A stretch of DNA of 64,000 bases from the NCBI GenBank assembly GCA_011037195.1, contig JAAEAF010014928.1, positions 19,818 through 83,817 of the forward strand, written 5' to 3'. Made by a program: the position numbers and the translations under genes. This document shows, one piece after another, positions 1 to 22,491 of this stretch (position 1 is the first letter of the stretch; the number at the start of each line of letters is the position of its first letter). This stretch comes from Triatoma infestans. Lineage: Eukaryota > Arthropoda > Insecta > Hemiptera > Reduviidae. A model generated the notes under the pieces. It saw nothing but the letters and a program-made list of their open reading frames with translations. It was not told the DNA's origin and did not search any database.

Positions 1-10758
<10,758 letters not shown>

Positions 10759-10796
10759 AAATCAGATATTTGCTTCTTTTGATTATTTTTTCAGCA

Positions 10797-10802
10797 AATA
10801 AA
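10797..10802 (+). promoter_or_regulatory. Polyadenylation signal of glycerol kinase
   Basis: AATAAA lies 39 bases after the GK stop codon, the usual distance for a short 3' UTR. A second AATAAA overlaps the stop codon at 10754-10759 and is less likely to be used. Confidence 0.5.
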
Positions 10803-11214
10803 ATTCCTTCATTACATAAATTCTGTTTTAAATATTTCATTATTGCTTTGATAAACTGTTACCTATTCTTAAATCATACTTTCTCTAGTTAGTAAAAGTA
10901 ATAAAAAAAAAATGTAGCAAGAAACATTTTAACAAAGACACTTTCGGGCTCAACCACTCAATCACTTTACATTCCCCTGCCACATCTTTTAGTGTTTGTT
11001 TACTTATTTAAAATGTTAAAACATTAATTTACAAAATAATTATATTTTATTCAAAAAATAAATTAAAAAAAGGACAAGCTGAATATTTGGGTAATTAAAG
11101 TGTTATTTATTTATTATTTTGACAGTCCCATTACATAGCATACTGTCTGCAAGTTCAAACAATATGACCTGTGAGTGATATGCAGACATGCTCTTTTGCA
11201 ATGGTCCTGCTTTT
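10803..11214. other. GK downstream region, nothing recognised
   Basis: AT-rich DNA between the GK polyadenylation signal and the poly-A-like tail of the next retrotransposon fragment. No supported gene or repeat. Confidence 0.5.
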
Positions 11215-12365
11215 TTTTGTGATATATTTTTTTAGATTTTTCAATTCGGGTAGGCTATACCCCGGCACCACAGCCATCAAAGGCTTATTGTGCCATAGTA
11301 GGTGAACCCTCCCTCCTATGGAGTTTAAGGGCTTTCACCACTAGATCTTTCTGCGTTACTACCTCCTCAGGTCGCAATGTACCAAATGTTTCGCAATCAA
11401 AGAGCAGGTGGGGGGGGCTATTTCCTCCTCCTCCTACTGACACAGTCTGCACAAGAGTTTACAGATGCTTTCTGAACATACCATGACCCGCAAATAGCCC
11501 CGTCACCAGAGAAATCTGGTTCCTACTAGGCTAAGGGTCACTTTGGTCCTTCTTTTACACATTTTGGCATCATCCTTTTACTGTGTATAGCCCCTGGGCT
11601 CCTACCACAGAGCGCCTCATGCTTGCTTCGGAGCCAGTCTACAATAGCTGCTCGGACTACTCCACCGGTTATCGCCAGGACAGGCTCTAGATCAGTGTAC
11701 GGAGTATTTGCCCCGTTCCTAGCCAGTTGATCAGCTATCTCATTCCCTCAATCCCTGCATGTCCAGGCAACCATCTCAGCTGTACTTTATGTGCTGGAGA
11801 GTCTGACAATCCTTGACTTGGCAGGAGGTAGTTCTGTAAGCTTCCAGGGCTTTCCGTGCAGCCTGACTGTCCGAAGAAATGCGTATAACCTTGCTCCTTG
11901 GGGCTTTACGCAGGTTCACCACGGCACAGAGCTTGATAGCAGAAACTTCAGCCTGGAATATAGTGGAGTATCTGTCCAGGGCCGTCTCAATTATACCTGC
12001 GGGCTCACACCACACACTCCGGCTCCAGTTCTGCAGTCCATCTTAGAACCATCGGTGAACCGACGCTTAAAAGCACTTTTAAGCATTATGTCCAAGTGTT
12101 TGTCTAAGAAGCTTCTCAGTGTCCAAAGACCATTGTTGCAAAGTCTGTGTGCACTGGCTCTTGCCTCACATCCAGCAGCACCTCTAACGCTGCCCCCTAG
12201 GTCATGACTGGTATGATGGCCCGAGTATAAATCTAGTGGGTCATCCTTAGAGTTAACCCCCATGACTTCCCGCAGGCCTGTGTAGCACCACAAACGACTT
12301 CTTAGCCATTTGTGTTACATACTCTAGATGTGCATTCATGTGAGCCTAACTCCCAGGTACTTGAC
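11215..12365 (-). mobile_element. Non-LTR retrotransposon 3' part with RNase H domain (R1/I-like)
   Basis: The minus strand from 12365 downward shows a reverse-transcriptase thumb relic (KYLGVRL), a linker (SAHRLCNNGLWTLRSF), then the RNase H start FTDGSKMDCRTGAGV, its middle FQAEVSAIKLC and ISSDSQAARKAL, and its end ADQLARNGANTP. These carry the Asp, Glu and Asp expected of RNase H. Downstream is ISLVTGLFAGHGMFRKHL and a Cys-poor tail, ending in an A-rich stretch near 11215. Frames shift two or three times and stops are present, so it is dead. Such a terminal RNase H is typical of the I and some R1/LOA groups; the assignment within them is uncertain. Confidence 0.8.
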
Positions 12366-13344
12366 CTTACCTGATACATCCATTATCTTCCCGAAGAAAG
12401 ACAATGCCTTTTTGTGATAATTTGGTGATATTAATTGTTGTATAAGTGAAGTAAATTAGATGTGTAAGGAAGCGTTTAAAATAGATTTGCAGAACGGGAG
12501 TGGCTACAGAGCCAAATCCAAATCTTAAAGGTCTTATTGGGACTCTCTTGACACAGTATCTGGCATATAAGCATGTTGACGGGAACATCAAACAGCACTC
12601 TACCACAAATTCGTCCTAAAACTCGCTGGCATGATAATAGAGATCGAACTTAGAAGGATCAGAGTTAGTGCCCTTTTGCAGCATGACAGGCCTCAGTGCT
12701 CTAGCCGTATTGTGCCGACTATGGACTTTCTTGGTCTGTACTGCCATAAGAAGAAGTGTAGTGATTGTATGTGGGTGTGTGATGGTGAGGCTAATTTGCT
12801 TCCCCCTTATGGAGATGTTCTAGTTAGAAATTTCAATCACGTATGTCTGTCCGTCAATAGCAAGAGTCGGTTTGTTGAGACTTAGGAAGTCATGAGACCA
12901 ATTCCATTTTAGCCTTCTTTCAGAAAGAAGAGCTGTTTGTAAGTTACTGATAAGATTTGAACGGCCGTGTATATTAGTTTTGCTTGATTCTTACTCTTAG
13001 TGGATGGAGTTGCTATACTGTTCCAATCTTTATGTATTTCGTTTGCAATAGAAATGAAAAACCTAAATGTAATAAAAAGCGATGATTCTATCCGCAGGAA
13101 GATTTTTTTTTTCGCCTATACCTAGAGTGAAGCATATATTCCATGGTCACATATTTAAGCTATCAAAGCTTCTGTAGTTGTAAACATTTTCACCCTGTTC
13201 AGAAGGGTTTAACCCATGGACATTAAAGAGAAATGGCCTAATAACCACAAAATCCGAGCATTGTCGATCGCTGACCCAAGTAATATTTAACAGAAAGTAC
13301 TGATTGATCAATGAAACTGTCTAATAAAGGTAATCTATACGAAA
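12366..13344. other. Intergenic DNA, nothing recognised
   Basis: Open frames at 12367-12606 (minus) and 12631-12885 (plus) have no familiar motif or codon bias and are probably chance. No repeat structure seen. Confidence 0.45.
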
Positions 13345-14184
13345 AAAAATCTGGTGTGAAACACTCACACAACTTTCTCTTACTCCAGTTCTCAAAATAA
13401 TAATTGACAAATTTTATAGTTTGTTGTACCAAATTTAATGAAATTCGTCGAAAACTGAAAAAACTGTTCAGTAAAAGCGCACTTCCGGTTTACTAATTTT
13501 CTTGAAATTCGAAATTTCAGCCATCTATTTATTTCTAACTAATTATGTTTGGATGATAGAATTGTATAATGAACTAGGATACCACTTTGATGAAAATCTA
13601 ACCCCACCCCTCCCCTAAAAGTGCTCTTAAAAGAAATTTCCCAGAGAAATGTTTTAGATAAAAGTTGTAGATCTTTGCATGTTTAGTTTATATACGAAGT
13701 TTCCAAAAAATCGTCAGAGCCATTTTTGAGAAAATTGCGAAAAAGTGAATAAATCATTTAGTAAAGTGGTAAAGTAAAACGCACTTCCGGTTATCCGATT
13801 TTTTCAAACTCAGAATTTCAACAACATATTTAATTCTAATTAACATTATTTAGATGACAGAATTGTCTAATAATCTGAAGTAGCACTTTAGATGGAAACC
13901 TAACCCCACCTCCCCTAAAAGTGCCCTTCAGTGCATTTTCCCGGAGAAATGTTTCTAAATAAAAGTTGTAGCTCTTTGTATGTGTGGTTGATGTTTAAGT
14001 TTAAAGAAAATCGTCGGAGCCATTTTTGAGAAAATTGCAAAAAAGTAAAAAATCCAACTAGTAAAGTGGTACTTCCGGTTGAGGAATTTTTACAGATAAC
14101 GTACAGTCAGATCCCATGGTGACCTCTAAACGGAATATCAAATTTCAACTTTCTACGATTTTTCGTTTTTGAGCTATGCTGTTC

Positions 14185-14228
<44 letters not shown>

Positions 14229-14352
14229 CATTTGCTAAAAACCACTTTTTTGGACTCAGGGGACCTCAAAACGGATATTTCCGGTGAAAACTCGATATCG
14301 AAAATTTGACACGATTACAATACTTCCTCTTACTACGAGTAAGAGAAAGTAA
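13345..14352 (+). repeat. RepX dispersed repeat, copy 1 (reference copy)
   Basis: A ~1 kb non-coding repeat seen again at 18168 (same strand) and inverted at 27905 and 39065. It opens with the inverted repeat GTGTGAAACACTCACAC followed by ACTTTCTCTTACT, and closes with AGTAAGAGAAAGT, so a 13-bp terminal inverted repeat is visible. Inside are about three monomers of ~300 bp, each with the landmarks CACTTCCGGTT (or GTACTTCCGGTT), a C-rich TAACCCCACC patch, a GAGAAATGTTT block and AAAATCGTC/G-GAGCCATTTT. An (AC)n tract (14190-14224) follows, then a conserved tail ending GACACGATTACAATACTT. It encodes nothing. The class is unknown. Confidence 0.8.
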
Positions 14353-14591
14353 TAATGATGTTCAGTTCATAATTTCACATTGAAGAAAAATCTAAACTTT
14401 TCTTTCACTCAGACGACTTTTTTTTAACTGATATCAATCTAATTGAGTTGAAATTTGTTAAACTATTTGTTGGCCTTAGATGTGTAAAACCAAATCCAGT
14501 GCGATTTTAAAGATCTATTGTGGAGCCCTTGGTGTTAGTTCTCTCGTAGGAGTCAAAGGGTTTTCTCATTTTATTTTCGGAAGCTGCCTCC

Positions 14592-14649
14592 ATAAAGTCG
14601 CAATTCCGGTTGCATTTAAGGAGGATAAAATCTCGGCTTAAGTCCCACG
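14592..14649 (+). repeat. 58-bp perfect direct repeat, copy 1
   Basis: Identical over 58 bases to 15253-15310; begins ATAAAGTCGCAATTCCGG and ends GGCTTAAGTCCCACG. Flanks of the two copies differ. Confidence 0.9.
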
Positions 14650-15252
14650 ATCTGCAGATTCTGTTGGGAAATGTAGAAGACTCCATACACCTCCTGAATA
14701 ATTGCGACACTACCATCCCGAGATTTCAAAGCCTCAGCACCGAGCAAGTGTTGGAGGAAGATATCCTTCCTATTTTCCCTCCACAAACTGAGATTTCTCT
14801 GAGTTCTTAACTTGGAAAGGGTACTGTAAGGTGAAAGGTTTCATTGTGAAAGAACTTGGAGGGCACAATAGATTTCTTTTGATCACAGTACACTATATTG
14901 TTAGTGTAAGTGTTGTTAGGACGCGATTGTAGGAATCTAAGATCCCTCAAGAAGTAGCTTGTCCACTTCCCCTCTTACGAGACTCGTTAAACTTAATCTG
15001 ACACACAAATATCGGTGGGGCTGTACTTGCGACATAAAGGCCAGTGTCCTGCAAAACTTATATTGGAAGTTCACAGCCCAGTGTCTCAGATTCTTCAGAA
15101 CTTACCAAAATCTATTTTTTCGATAAAATGGTCCAAACGAAAATGATAGACAGAGTAGATAGATAAGGTGTACATGTGTAATTATCATTTCCAGTTTAAA
15201 GAAAATCGTTGAAGCTGTTTCAAGAAAATTCCAAAAAAAGTCAAACTATTCA

Positions 15253-15310
15253 ATAAAGTCGCAATTCCGGTTGCATTTAAGGAGGATAAAATCTCGGCTT
15301 AAGTCCCACG
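15253..15310 (+). repeat. 58-bp perfect direct repeat, copy 2
   Basis: Second copy, starting 661 bp after the first, inside a region where other repeats have diverged. Confidence 0.9.
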
Positions 15311-15620
15311 CCATAGGCACCCAGTTATATAATAATATATAGGCATTACTTGAAGTGAAATGGTACTTAGATAAAGCAACACTGATAAACCTCGTGAAAT
15401 CAATTTTGTGGGAAAATGTTTACACTTACATGAGTGTAAGTTGTATCCGAAATTAAAAGAAAATCGTTGGAGCCATTTAAAATAAAAATCCCACAAATTC
15501 CATTTACTAAAGTTGCAATTCCAACTGATGGAAATTGATCTAAACCTTCCAGTCTATCTAAAATTGCTACTCAAGAGTACCAGTTTTTTGCATTTTTCGT
15601 TTTTGAGGTATCAAAATTTG

Positions 15621-16829
15621 TCAAGATCACAGAAGACAAAGCAAAGCAAATGTTGCGGAAGTCCAAAACTCTAATTGTAGTTGAAGTAAAAAGTTTTTTA
15701 CTTTTTGAATTAATAAGTTTTTCATTAATCTCCATTCAATATAAAACAAAAACAAAAAAGATAAAAATATATTTCAGAAAATCTTACACCCATATAGAAA
15801 AAGTAAATTTTAAGACTATACAACTTTATATTTATACGATATGTAACGTAAACTAAAAAGAACCCAAATGCCATGAAATTCTGAAATATAAATAAAATAG
15901 AAACGAAAATTTTGAAAATTAAGATCAATAAAAATTTATCCTAGTCTAAAAACAAAAGTAAGCAGTAACATTTACTTTTCTGGTAAATTTATAATTCTAG
16001 AGAAATCCTTGCTTCACCAGCCCAAATGTTACTGAAATTTTCATAACTATTTCTCTCCAAATATAAGGTTAATCGTTATTGAACAAATGTTATTATTTGA
16101 TTAAACTTGAACATAAAATGCGAGCTTTAAATGGAAAAATCGACCTACACAATTTATATTACTAGGTTAGCATAGTTAAAGGATTATTTGAGTACATACA
16201 TAATAGAAGATGCTTTCATTTGTCTTCTTGAAAAAAGTTTTATATTTTCACAAATTGAATAGTTAAAACATGAACAAAGTTCGTTAATGTAATTAACAAA
16301 AGATAATCAAAGTTAATGTCAATTTAAATCAATGTGAAAGGTAAACATTAAGATCCAGATGGAAACCAGTGTTGCCATCTTGCAGACAGATTCAAATTCA
16401 TTCATTGCCTTTTATATAAAAAAAAAAAAAGGCCTCTATTTATTTCACAGTTTTAATACCATATGACTAAATTCCAATAATACTCTATAAAACTTATACT
16501 GAAAATACACATCTTAATGCTTTGCTCTTTATGATTCATAATTCTACTTTTGAAGTAACAAACATTCCCGACCTAACCCGATCCCAGGAATTGTATTTTT
16601 GCTTTATATGAACAAATAAAATAAAAGTTGTTTATCTACATTTAGGTTATTCCACTATAGTCACGATTGGCGATATCACACATTTATAAAAATATTTCCC
16701 TTCTCATTCTTTAGATCCGGGTCATAGACCCGGCTTGTTGTTTTTCTTGGGGTAGCTATATGGGCCCAGTGAGGCTTTGGATCGCGTAGGGTTTCCCTCC
16801 CCACAGACAAATAATAATAATACCCTTGT
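15621..16829. other. Intergenic DNA, nothing recognised
   Basis: Very AT-rich. A short hairpin (CCGGGTCATAGACCCGG, 16716-16732) stands out near the 3' side of the next retroelement relic, but no gene is supported. Confidence 0.45.
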
Positions 16830-17480
16830 CATTCTGCAAAAAATCTCGGTTTAAAATCTACCTTATTTTGTCTTTCTTCCTTATTAAACTTCCTTATTCT
16901 TTACCCACGAAATCCGTCTGTAGTTCCTATGATATTTCTTCCAATCTGAACTGCGAAGCATTTGTACTTATATCCCTGTGGTCATATGAGGCCAACGCTG
17001 GAGGGTTTCTTAGCCTTAACTTTAGGTTGTCAAAAGCTCTCTTATGCTGTTCCTCATTTGAATCCATTTATTTGAACAAAAAAGGCTCTTTAAGGGTCTT
17101 ATAAGTTCCGAATAATATGGTATAAATTTATTTATATAGCTGGTCATTCCTAGCAACCTGCGTCAACGGCTCGGCTCTATCCGACAGAGATTTCATTTTG
17201 TTCACCGTAATTTTCTGGATCCGGAGGAATACTCCATTTTCGACTATATGATTCAAGAGTTTTACTCGCAAACATTTCGCAGAAAAATTGAGTGCATCAG
17301 ATACCGCAATTATGTCAACATTTAAGCATTTTATTAGAAACAAAGAAGTTGCCATGAATGCTAAATTTTGGTTCTTTTCAAAAAGTTGTCCATGCTGCCT
17401 AGAAATATACCCTATTATATCGTATATTCCAAAAAAAATGTTCAACCTCTCTTCACCTACCGTTTGAGACTTATACAAAG
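16830..17480 (-). mobile_element. Degenerate Ty3/gypsy-like reverse transcriptase / RNase H relic
   Basis: The minus strand reads LLNHIVENGVFLRIQKIT (the family's 'GHIVS-NGI--DP-KI' region), then DRAEPLTQVARND (the 'A-PLT-L-RK' region), then after a frame change HKRAFDNLKLRLRNPPALA and YDHRD, the usual entry into the RNase H domain. The order and spacing fit a gypsy-type pol. Catalytic residues of the polymerase are not in this piece and the RNase H core is broken. A 116-codon open frame (17128-17478) is the longest remnant. It is a relic, not a host gene. Confidence 0.55.
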
Positions 17481-18167
17481 TAGGCTATGGCATTACCGCA
17501 ATATCGCCTGCCAAGAAATAATTAGTAAGAAAATATATTGATATAATGATTGTCAACAGCTATGTAATCAATATGAAATGTCGATGTTTAATTATAATGT
17601 GAATAGTAATACTGTTGATTCATTTGAAAACTTTCTAGAGCGGGTTAAAACAAAACTTAATGTATAGTGCTAATCTGTCAAAATATCTTTCACTGAATAA
17701 ACAAATATCAATTTGCTTGAAAAAATTATATAAATGAAGTTAACAGTATTCAAACGATGTCAACAATCTTCAAATTACGGGCTGATGCGTTTTATCTAAA
17801 TTATAACATTAGTAGAGAAGAGAAGAGCATACAAATGTGCATTGTATAATTTAAATGCAATAGAAAATCTGATACACTTTATAGGATGTGTCCAATTTTT
17901 AGAATGGCAGGAGTTCAGAGTGAGGTGGCTGGGTAAAAAAGTGATGATGAAGTAATACAAAATCTGAATGGTGACTACGGTTGGGAAAGTTTATATAAAT
18001 ATTCCGTGTACCTATGCCTGGAAATACAGAAGCTATCTGATAAGAGAGTTTAATTTTCAAAGAAAGTGTTTCAATTTTTTCCACTATAAATAAATAATAA
18101 TTGTTTTTCCTTTTAATTTTAAAAATATTTTGTTTGAATTGTACAAGGTTTTGAAAATAAAATAATC
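17481..18167. other. Intergenic DNA, nothing recognised
   Basis: AT-rich; the 93-codon minus-strand frame at 17899-18180 lacks recognisable motifs and overlaps the RepX end. Confidence 0.45.
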
Positions 18168-19118
18168 TTGTGTGAAACACTCACACAACCTTCTCTTAGT
18201 GCAGTTTAAAAAATTGTAACAGACAAATTTTGTAGTTAGTATACCAAATTTAATGAAATTCATCGGTGTTTTTATGCAGAAAATCGCAAAAACTGAATAA
18301 ACGGTTCTATAGAAACGTACTTCCAGTTTACTAATTTTCTTGAAACTCGGAATTTCGGCAATCTATTTATTTCTAATTAATTTCGTTTGGGTGGTAGAAT
18401 TGCATAATCAACTATAGCACTTTAGAGGAAAACATAACCCACCCCTCCCCCAAAAACCCCCTTAAATAACTTTATCAGGAGAAATGTTACAAATAAAAGT
18501 TGTATCTCTACATGTGTGTAGTTCACATTCCTAGTTAAAGAAAATCGTTCGAGCCGTTTTGGAGAAAACAGCAGAAAGCTGAAAAATACTTTTCAGCAAA
18601 AACGCACTTCAAAATCGGAATTTCAACAACACATTTAATTGTAATTAATATTATTTAGATGACAGAATTGTGTAGTAAAATGAAATAGCACTTTAGAGGA
18701 AAACTCACCCTTCCCCCAAAAGTGCCCTTAAATGAATTTTCCTTGAGAAATGTTTCAAATAAAAATTGTTGATCTTTGTATGCGTAGTTTATATACCTTG
18801 TCTGTAGAAAATCGTTGGAGCCATTTTATGAGACACGCAAAAAAGTGGAAAAACCATTTACTAAAGTGATATTTCTGGATGAGGAATTTTGACAGATAAA
18901 TTACTGTCGAATGATACCTAAACGGAATATCAAGTTTGAACTTTCTGCGATTTTTCGTTTTTGAGCTATGCTGTTCACACATCACAAAAACACACACACA
19001 ATTATCTACTAAAAAAACACTTTTTTGGACTCAGGAGATCTCAAATGCCAGGGAAAACTCGATATAGAAAATTTGACACGATTACAATACTTGCTCTTAC
19101 TAACAGTAAGAGAAAGTA
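18168..19118 (+). repeat. RepX dispersed repeat, copy 2
   Basis: Aligned by eye to 13345-14352 along its whole length: same GTGTGAAACACTCACAC opening, two ~300-bp monomers, the CTAAACGGAATATCAAGTTT block, a shorter (AC)n tract near 18986, and the closing AGTAAGAGAAAGT. The second monomer has lost its CTTCCGGTT core. Confidence 0.8.
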
Positions 19119-19285
19119 AAAAACACACACCCATTGTGGTTAGTAAATTTAGACTTGGAGTAGTAATCAATTGCACAGCCCTTCAACTGACTGAACAAAA
19201 ATTAGAAAAAGAACGAAAACTGTAATAAAGTAAATAATAGTAACAAAGCATGAAAATAAAACCTAAATACAAATAATATATATAA

Positions 19286-21949
19286 CTAGCTAGACCCGGT
19301 CACGCTTCGCTGTGGCTCAATATGATTTTAATTATTAGGGAAGTAAATAGAAGTATTATAGTTAACATAGATTCAGCAAGAAAACAAACCATTCAAGTGA
19401 ATACGCTACTTTGCGTTGCTGTAATCTGAAAGGAAAGAAAGAAAAAATGTTTATAAATATAAGTCTCTTGTTATTGTGAAGCTAGTGAATGGACTGCATT
19501 TTTTTGTTTGTCCGTTTTCTGCATAAACATAAAGGATGACCGACTCTGGAGCATGCGACAGATAATTGCCCATGAGAGAAGCATTCGTTTTCTAAATTCA
19601 AACCGCACAATTGCAAAGATATTTGCAAATATATTTTATTGCTTTCACTGAATTGCCATTTATGTGTGCGTTATACGTTTTTAGTAGTAATGGAGAATGT
19701 GGTACTACCCAACGATTATCAACATCAATAGTATTGTTGAGTACTTTTAGTTTAATGGATGTTCCACCATCTTCGGTAGATCGTCATCGATAGAGTGGAT
19801 ATCCATCATTGCCTGTAATAGTTTCAGCAAGTAGGTCTCTAGGATACCGTTTTGTGCACTTTCCATCTGACATGCATGGTGAATTATTATTTAGTGAGCC
19901 ACATAGACCATGAATCATATTTTTTGAGACAATATCGTGCAAGTCTTTATCAATTTCAATGTCTGGTATTTCTGCAGAGATGATTTCATCAATTCTGTTT
20001 GGTGTTATCTTTTCCATCATCCATATTAAAATATGCGCATGTGGTAAACCTCTTTTTTGCCATTCAATGGAATACATCCAACAGCGCGTCTCTCCAAAAA
20101 CATGGTGTTTGACATTAAAATCTATTAAAGATTTTAATTTTTGTTTAAATACACGTGCAGAAATATCATGACGATCTGATGGTGATTGTCCAGTTAATAA
20201 AGGCTCCTTTATTTCATCCCATGCTGGGTTGCATGTAAATGTGATGAAAAAATCTGGACGACCATATGCACGAACATACGTCATTGCATCTTGTGCATAT
20301 TCATGCATGTGTCTTGGGCTGCCTGTAAATGTGGATGGTAAAATGACCATTTTTCCCAATTCACTGAGATTGCCATCATTTACAACTGCATCACGTAAAT
20401 GGATGTACTCTTCAGAACGCAATTTGACTTGATTTAGTCGTATGTAGAGGAGTCTTTCACTTTCTATTTTTGCATACATGTCAACAATGTATTGATGAAA
20501 TAATTGTCTACATTGCAGAAATAATTGTCTACATTGCAATATATGATTATCAGCATTCTCACGAATCATCGTTCGATATGCATAATAATTCATAGCACTG
20601 ACCTTTTTGTGAATGTCCACATTAGTTGTAGGATTTCTCATATTAATATTAAAATGATATCCATCCTCTCATTGCCAAAATAGAATGGGATATTGTAATG
20701 CATCATATGAACGATGCGTGTCTGATACTTGCTGGATGTCACCATTTCTACGATGAAGAATTATATCGCGAGAATTCAATTCTTCACCAACTATGACAAT
20801 TGTCACTTCATCGATCGTTGGTGCGGTGAATTGTCATCGATGTTGACCAATAGGTGTTCTATCTGCCTTTATTATTACTTTGAAATCGTCAGATGGTATT
20901 TGTTCAATGGCGGTTTTGAATAATTTAATTAATTCATTATGTTGTTCAAACAAATTTTGTAATTCAGCGACAATCTCTCGTTTAGTACTCATATTCAGTT
21001 GACACCGTCTGTTGATTTGTTCGTCAGTATTTCCCATAAAAGAGATCTGAAGATATTTGTGATCAGCATTTGGCAAGGGTAGTAGTGATCCAGCATGGTG
21101 ATAAATGTGCCCTTGTACTGTAAATGTTGGCATACAATTTGCGCTAACGATATTCGTTGCTCCGAACGATGTCATTTGGAAGCATGAATTGTACTTGCGT
21201 ATATTTTTCAAAAAATTTTTTGATTGACTTGTTTCACCTGATACTAAAGTTAATAATGGTTCAGGTGGTGAACGCAAGTCTGGTAACTTTACTTTTCCAC
21301 CTGCACAGCACATACCTGGTGTTTCATTTTTAAATGTTTGAGACCACAATACGCACACTTTTTATCCATTTTTCCAATAATTACACTTGGATGAAGACTG
21401 TAATTGTAAAGGGGATTGTAATTGAAACCACATAAATTCAAATCAGTATGTATCGTTCGTCTTGTCTGTGTCCTGCGAATTCGATTCCTTTGATGCCTTG
21501 CTTGCCTCTGTTCACTCGTTTCTAATGATCGAGCAAGAGCAGTGTGAACTCATCTCTTTCTTGCCTTGCTTTATTTTCTTCAGCTGGAAATCAATAATAT
21601 TTTTGATTTGTATTTTTATTTTTATTGCAACTGTTATTATGGGTATGTTATTTTTTACAGTTTAATTTGCTTTATAAAAGTAAATTCTATGACTAAATTT
21701 CATGAGTAACAATTTAATTTTTCAATTTATCCCTTTTAACAAATATTACTAATTAAATGTTATTTTGATATTTTTGGGATATTTGTTCGGGAGCACCTAG
21801 AACTCTGATTTTAAAAAAAATTTGCAAAAACCTTCCCGGGGATATACCTAATAATTTCCCAAATTTTCACGGCGATTGGATGTATGGTTTTTGAATCTAT
21901 CGAGTACAGACAGACACACATTCATTTTTATACATTTAAAAGAAAAAGA
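19286..21949 (-). mobile_element. Helitron 1: Rep-bearing, helicase deleted
   Basis: Rolling-circle transposon on the minus strand. The 5' end reads A|TCTTTTTCTTTTAAAT at 21949 and the 3' end reads CTAG|T at 19286, the A|TC...CTRR|T arrangement of Helitrons inserted between host A and T. Both termini (about 370 bp at the 5' side, 320 bp at the 3' side) match the Helitron at 54555-56830. It carries the Rep half of the Rep/helicase protein joined to only the last few dozen codons of the helicase, so it cannot move alone. Confidence 0.85.
19430..21545 (-). pseudogene. Helitron Rep (HUH) protein, truncated and with nonsense codons
   Basis: N-terminal half of a Helitron Rep/helicase. From 21545 down: a basic start region (RQARHQRNRIRR), a Cys-rich finger-like stretch, then 20834-21358 and 19784-20641 in one frame. 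Landmarks are DEQINRRCQLNMS, SYDALQYPILF, YIHLRDAVVNDG, FTGSPRHMHEYAQDAM, PDFFITFTCNPAWDEI and the two-His Rep motif GLPHAHILIWM, followed by LCGSLNNNSPCM. These fit the Helitron-like N and Rep domains. Stops interrupt the frame at about 20834, 20672 and 19784. After 19610 the frame jumps to ENECFSHGQLSVACSRVG, helicase motif VI, so ATPase motifs are missing. Confidence 0.85.
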
Positions 21950-22055
21950 TAAAAGATTTGGAAATATTATTTTAGTAATGATTGTGTAATTTTGGTATTC
22001 TAAGTCTGCCTTTATCTGTTAATGTTGATCATTATTCAGTCATTCAATCATTCTT

Positions 22056-22071
22056 TTCTAAGAATTCATTA
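22056..22071 (+). repeat. Target-site duplication of the 5.2-kb non-LTR element (3' side)
   Basis: TTCTAAGAATTCATTA, identical to 27272-27287; the two copies bracket the element exactly. Confidence 0.9.
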
Positions 22072-22204
22072 TAATAATAATAATAAACCTTTATTTCTTA
22101 TAGAAAATATACATACATAAATGATAAATTTATAAGGAAATATTGCATGGCTAATAGCCGTCTGCAGGAGTTGGTACATTCATTAGAAGAAAATAATAAT
22201 TAAT

Positions 22205-22236
<32 letters not shown>

Positions 22237-22491
22237 AAAGAAAAATGAAATCATATAACAGTGAAAGAAACATTAAATAATATTTTCACCAAATTTTATA
22301 ATGTAAAGTAAAAAATAGAAGGAAGTAATATATGTAATAATACAGACATAAAGATAGTTAAATAAAAGAAACAAGCAAATTCTGGTAATGAAATACAAAG
22401 TTATGATTGTGTTGATTTTATAATTATATTAATAGAAAACAAAAATTGTAAAAATAAATTGACCCCTTCTAACTAAAATAACTGTATGGAT

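Larger units (their letters stand above)
14353..15620. repeat. RepX-related rearranged sequence
   Basis: Blocks of the RepX monomer recur here in diverged form (AAAGAAAATCGTTGAAGC, AAAGTCGCAATTCCGGTTG, AAAGAAAATCGTTGGAGCCA), mixed with unrelated sequence at 14650-15100. A short stretch near 14855 (GAGGGCACAATAGAT) resembles the 3' tail of the SINE at 34571. A perfect 58-bp direct repeat lies within. Confidence 0.5.

Noticed and set aside
17128..17478. 116-codon minus-strand frame as a host gene exon
   Set aside because: The order of weak motifs (NHIVENG, AEPLTQVAR, then AFDNLKLRLRNPP) fits a gypsy pol relic better.
13345..19118. Regular ~300-bp repeats as a CRISPR array
   Set aside because: Monomers are long, diverged and contiguous, with no spacer structure, in a eukaryotic genome.
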